From the NCBI GenBank assembly GCA_045577655.1, contig JAZNIU010000056.1:1-30791 (forward strand): a stretch of DNA of 30,791 nucleotides, read 5' to 3'. The notes under the pieces were generated by a model. The model searched no databases. It was given only the letters and a program-made list of their open reading frames with translations, and was not told the origin of the DNA. The translations under genes were made by a program, and so were the position numbers. Origin of the DNA: RGIG7450 sp045577655 (GTDB taxonomy: Bacteria > Bacillota > Clostridia > RUG12999). Of the stretch, positions 28,707 to 30,791 are shown piece by piece. The stretch's first letter is position 1, and each line of letters starts with the position of its first letter.

Positions 28707-30588
28707 CCTTGGCATATTCCCTGAAATTATAATATTGCAGGTTTTTGTAATCTTTTATTTTATCTGATAATTCCTCATCAGGTTTCTTAAAATAGTTTTC
28801 CCCGCTTTTGTAATAATAGGGCGTTATAATATTAACGGAATCCTTTAAATCATAGACAAAACTAAAGTACCCTGATTTTCCCATGCCAAGATAATCTAAA
28901 AGTTCTGCAGCAAGGAATCCTGTGGAAATTTCCGGGCCTTTGCCCTTTTTAACAAACCCGCGGTTTTGCTTTATAATTTCTTTCGCACTGTCGTTACACC
29001 ACATAACGTATGGAGTTGTGTGCTTGTTCTGAAGTCCCTCGTAAGTCTGAGGTTTTATATCATAGCCTATAAGTTCAAACCCCGCATCATTTTCGTCAAG
29101 ATATGGCAGATGGTCGCCGAAGAACAAAATCACGATGGGTTTTTCCTGTGCGGATGCAAAATCGCATATTTCGCCAAGCAGCGCATCCGTGTCGCCAATT
29201 CCTTTAAGATAATTGTTTATTATATGATACATGTCGTCAGACATTCCGTCGGTTTGTTTCAATATATTACCAAACCCCATATCTTTTGCCAGATAAGGTC
29301 CGTGGTTCTGTATTGTAACAGTAAAGTTAAAATAGGGTTTCCCCGGATTTTTTCGGGTATGCTCCTCATAGTTTTCAATAATCAAATTCGTTGTGACTTC
29401 ATCAAGAATATACCCGTTAATCTGTGGCTGACCATCAGGAAGGTCGTCTCTTGAAACAAACTTTTCAAACCCGAGATTTTTGTATGCATTCTTTCTGTTA
29501 TAAAACCAGCCGTAACCGGGGTGAATTGCTACCGCGTCATATCCTCTGTCCACAAAATACTGAGTAAGTCCATAGGTTTTTTCTGTAACAAAAGTTTTGT
29601 ATGCAGTAGGCATACTTTCATCCAGAAGATACTGGCTTGCACCGGTGAGAAATTCAAATTCGGTGGATTCGGTGCTGCCGCCAAAGCCCGGAACAACTAT
29701 ACTGCCGCTGTACCCTTCTTTTTTCACTCTGTCATAATTTTTGTATGGGTTCTGTTCACCGAAAAATTCCACTTTCCCTCCTGTGCGGACATCAAAGAAA
29801 GCCTCTCCCATTATAGCAAACACATTGATGTTTTCATCAGTTTTCGCTTCTGCCGAAACTGAAGTTTTTAAAATTTCATTCACTTTTTCTTCAGAGTAAC
29901 CATCAGGCATCCCATACTTTTTAAAGTTGGCACTGTTTAAAAAGGAGTAGACAATGCCTTTGTGTTTAACAACATCCGCATCGTGAAACTCGTTGCTCCA
30001 GGTAGGAATTGAATCATAAATTGTTTTGTTTGTGTAAATAAAGTTATAGGATAAAGCCATAAGACAAACACAGCAAAGTGCTCCAACAGCTCTCACCCAG
30101 ACTTTCATTTTGGCAGTTTTTATTTTTTTTGCAGCAAACACAACAAGTGCCGCCGCACACGCCACACCAATAACAATCCCAAACGTCAGTTTAAAGGTAT
30201 AACCCTGAGTAATATTTGTGACCTCTGAAAGAAGCATTAAATCGCTTATTTTTATAGGCTCGTCACGAAAATTCACTTTATAATAGTTTGCAATTGCCGC
30301 CACAACGGTTGGTATATATGCCACAAGACAGCCTATCCATGCCCGACCTGTCATGAAGAAAACTGCAGCACCGATTAAAAACACCGGCAGAATATTTAAT
30401 ATTATTATGGCCGGGTATGCCAGATAAACAAAATGCATCAGACTTAAAAGGTCATTTTGTATTATGGAAGTAACAAAAAAAACTGCAAGAGACAAAAGTG
30501 CTATCGCAAGCAAGCTCTTTTTCTCTGACAAAACTGTTTTTTCTTTAAGCTTTTTCTCTTTACGCGGAAATTCTGTCTGTAAATTCAT
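28696..30588 (-). CDS. LTA-synthase-family membrane sulfatase (phosphoglycerol transferase)
   Basis: 630 residues. Five hydrophobic segments lie in the first 190 residues, then an extracellular alkaline-phosphatase-like domain. LtaS-type features are INVFAIMGEAFFDV with metal-ligand E262, GGSTESTEFEF with T306 as the likely nucleophile, TIQNHGPY, and FFGDHLP for the metal site. Family enzymes polymerise glycerophosphate from phosphatidylglycerol into lipoteichoic acid or transfer it to glycans, leaving diacylglycerol. The start at 30588 has GAGGTGA 5-6 nt upstream; an in-frame start at 30618 lacks one. Whether it polymerises or only primes or modifies cannot be told from sequence. It has its own promoter. 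Confidence 0.9.
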   Translation of the reverse strand: MNLQTEFPRKEKKLKEKTVLSEKKSLLAIALLSLAVFFVTSIIQNDLLSLMHFVYLAYPAIIILNILPVFLIGAAVFFMTGRAWIGCLVAYIPTVVAAIANYYKVNFRDEPIKISDLMLLSEVTNITQGYTFKLTFGIVIGVACAAALVVFAAKKIKTAKMKVWVRAVGALCCVCLMALSYNFIYTNKTIYDSIPTWSNEFHDADVVKHKGIVYSFLNSANFKKYGMPDGYSEEKVNEILKTSVSAEAKTDENINVFAIMGEAFFDVRTGGKVEFFGEQNPYKNYDRVKKEGYSGSIVVPGFGGSTESTEFEFLTGASQYLLDESMPTAYKTFVTEKTYGLTQYFVDRGYDAVAIHPGYGWFYNRKNAYKNLGFEKFVSRDDLPDGQPQINGYILDEVTTNLIIENYEEHTRKNPGKPYFNFTVTIQNHGPYLAKDMGFGNILKQTDGMSDDMYHIINNYLKGIGDTDALLGEICDFASAQEKPIVILFFGDHLPYLDENDAGFELIGYDIKPQTYEGLQNKHTTPYVMWCNDSAKEIIKQNRGFVKKGKGPEISTGFLAAELLDYLGMGKSGYFSFVYDLKDSVNIITPYYYKSGENYFKKPDEELSDKIKDYKNLQYYNFREYAKVDK

Positions 30589-30636
30589 TAAACTCACCTC
30601 GCAAAACAGGGTTTGCAATTAAATATAACATTCTAT

Positions 30637-30665
30637 ATACTATCACACCCACATTTTGTTGTCAA
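30637..30665 (-). promoter_or_regulatory. SigA-type promoter of the LTA-synthase-like gene
   Basis: Minus strand TTGACA (30660-30665), 17 nt, TAGTAT (30637-30642) with an upstream TG. Leader about 40 nt. Confidence 0.75.
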
Positions 30666-30713
30666 GAAAACTTATTGGCACTCTTGTTCAAATATGCCAT
30701 AAAAAAAGCCGGG

Positions 30714-30736
30714 AAATTTGTCACTTTGTCAAATTT
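30714..30736. repeat. Short inverted repeat in the right-edge spacer
   Basis: AAATTTG (30714-30720) and CAAATTT (30730-30736) with a 9-nt centre TCACTTTGT. It lies just upstream of the plus-strand promoter, so it could be an operator; it is short and AT-rich and may be chance. Confidence 0.3.
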
Positions 30737-30746
30737 TCAAAAAGAC

Positions 30747-30775
30747 TTGAAATAATGTCGTAAATGTGAGATAAT
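30747..30775 (+). promoter_or_regulatory. Promoter of a gene beyond the right edge
   Basis: TTGAAA (30747-30752), 17 nt, GATAAT (30770-30775), on the plus strand, divergent from the LTA-synthase-like gene. The gene it serves is outside the window. Confidence 0.55.
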
Positions 30776-30791
30776 ATAAGTAATAAAAGAA

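Noticed and set aside
1..30791. CRISPR arrays, insertion sequences, tRNA or rRNA genes
   Set aside because: No spaced direct repeats, transposase motifs or cloverleaf/rRNA sequences were found; every spacer over 100 nt is accounted for by promoters, leaders or terminators.

Overview
The window looks like chromosomal DNA of a low-to-mid-GC Gram-positive anaerobe, most likely a member of the class Clostridia (Bacillota). The evidence is the rpoB-rpoC-rpsL-rpsG-fusA-tuf gene order, strong AGGAGG-type ribosome binding sites with several TTG/GTG starts, the adjacent comEC-holA pair, a SpoIID-like/peptidoglycan-binding gene set typical of Clostridia, a DUF5662 gene and an LTA-synthase-like gene. 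I cannot name an order or genus. There are no rRNA or tRNA genes, CRISPR arrays, insertion sequences or phage genes, and no gene-free stretch longer than about 300 bases.

Layout. (1) 1-3122, plus strand: 3' part of comEC (cut by the window edge), overlapping by ATGA with holA. (2) 10903 down to 3090, minus strand: an eight-gene run from one good promoter: lipid kinase, small 3-TM PQ-loop/SemiSWEET-like protein, uxuA, SDR-type uxuB, a DUF4838 glycosidase-like protein, ppa, hflX, yigZ. Spacings are 5-28 nt, or overlaps, so uronate catabolism appears co-transcribed with general housekeeping genes. The run meets holA tail to tail with a 33-bp overlap. (3) 10946-12224, plus strand: DUF5662 gene and an alpha/beta-hydrolase-like gene whose start codon sits in a perfect 12-bp inverted repeat. 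These converge on mntP (minus), with a terminator inside the 11-bp overlap. (4) 25325 down to 12858, minus strand: rpoB, rpoC, rpsL, rpsG, fusA, tuf. I see separate promoters before rpoB, rpsL and tuf and a strong terminator after tuf. (5) 27880 down to 25431, minus: three genes, a beta-sandwich-like small protein, a SpoIID-like protein with three peptidoglycan-binding domains, and a protein with two such domains. (6) 30665 down to 27956, minus: an LTA-synthase-like sulfatase and upp, each with its own near-consensus promoter. A plus-strand promoter at the right edge points out of the window.

How the genes fit together. The str/rpo block supplies transcription and translation machinery. The uxu block would convert fructuronate via mannonate to 2-keto-3-deoxygluconate, perhaps from glucuronosides opened by the DUF4838 protein. 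The LTA-like enzyme and the SpoIID-like trio act on the envelope.

The observations most worth following are: three copies of an ungapped 24-residue module in RpoC just downstream of the active-site NADFDGD motif; the start-codon-sequestering hairpin before the hydrolase; a str-operon leader that begins with a cUUCGg hairpin and has competing pairings; a SpoIID-like domain that seems to lack the catalytic glutamate; and the SemiSWEET-like protein directly upstream of uxuA. I did not find a clear-cut new defence or mobile system.
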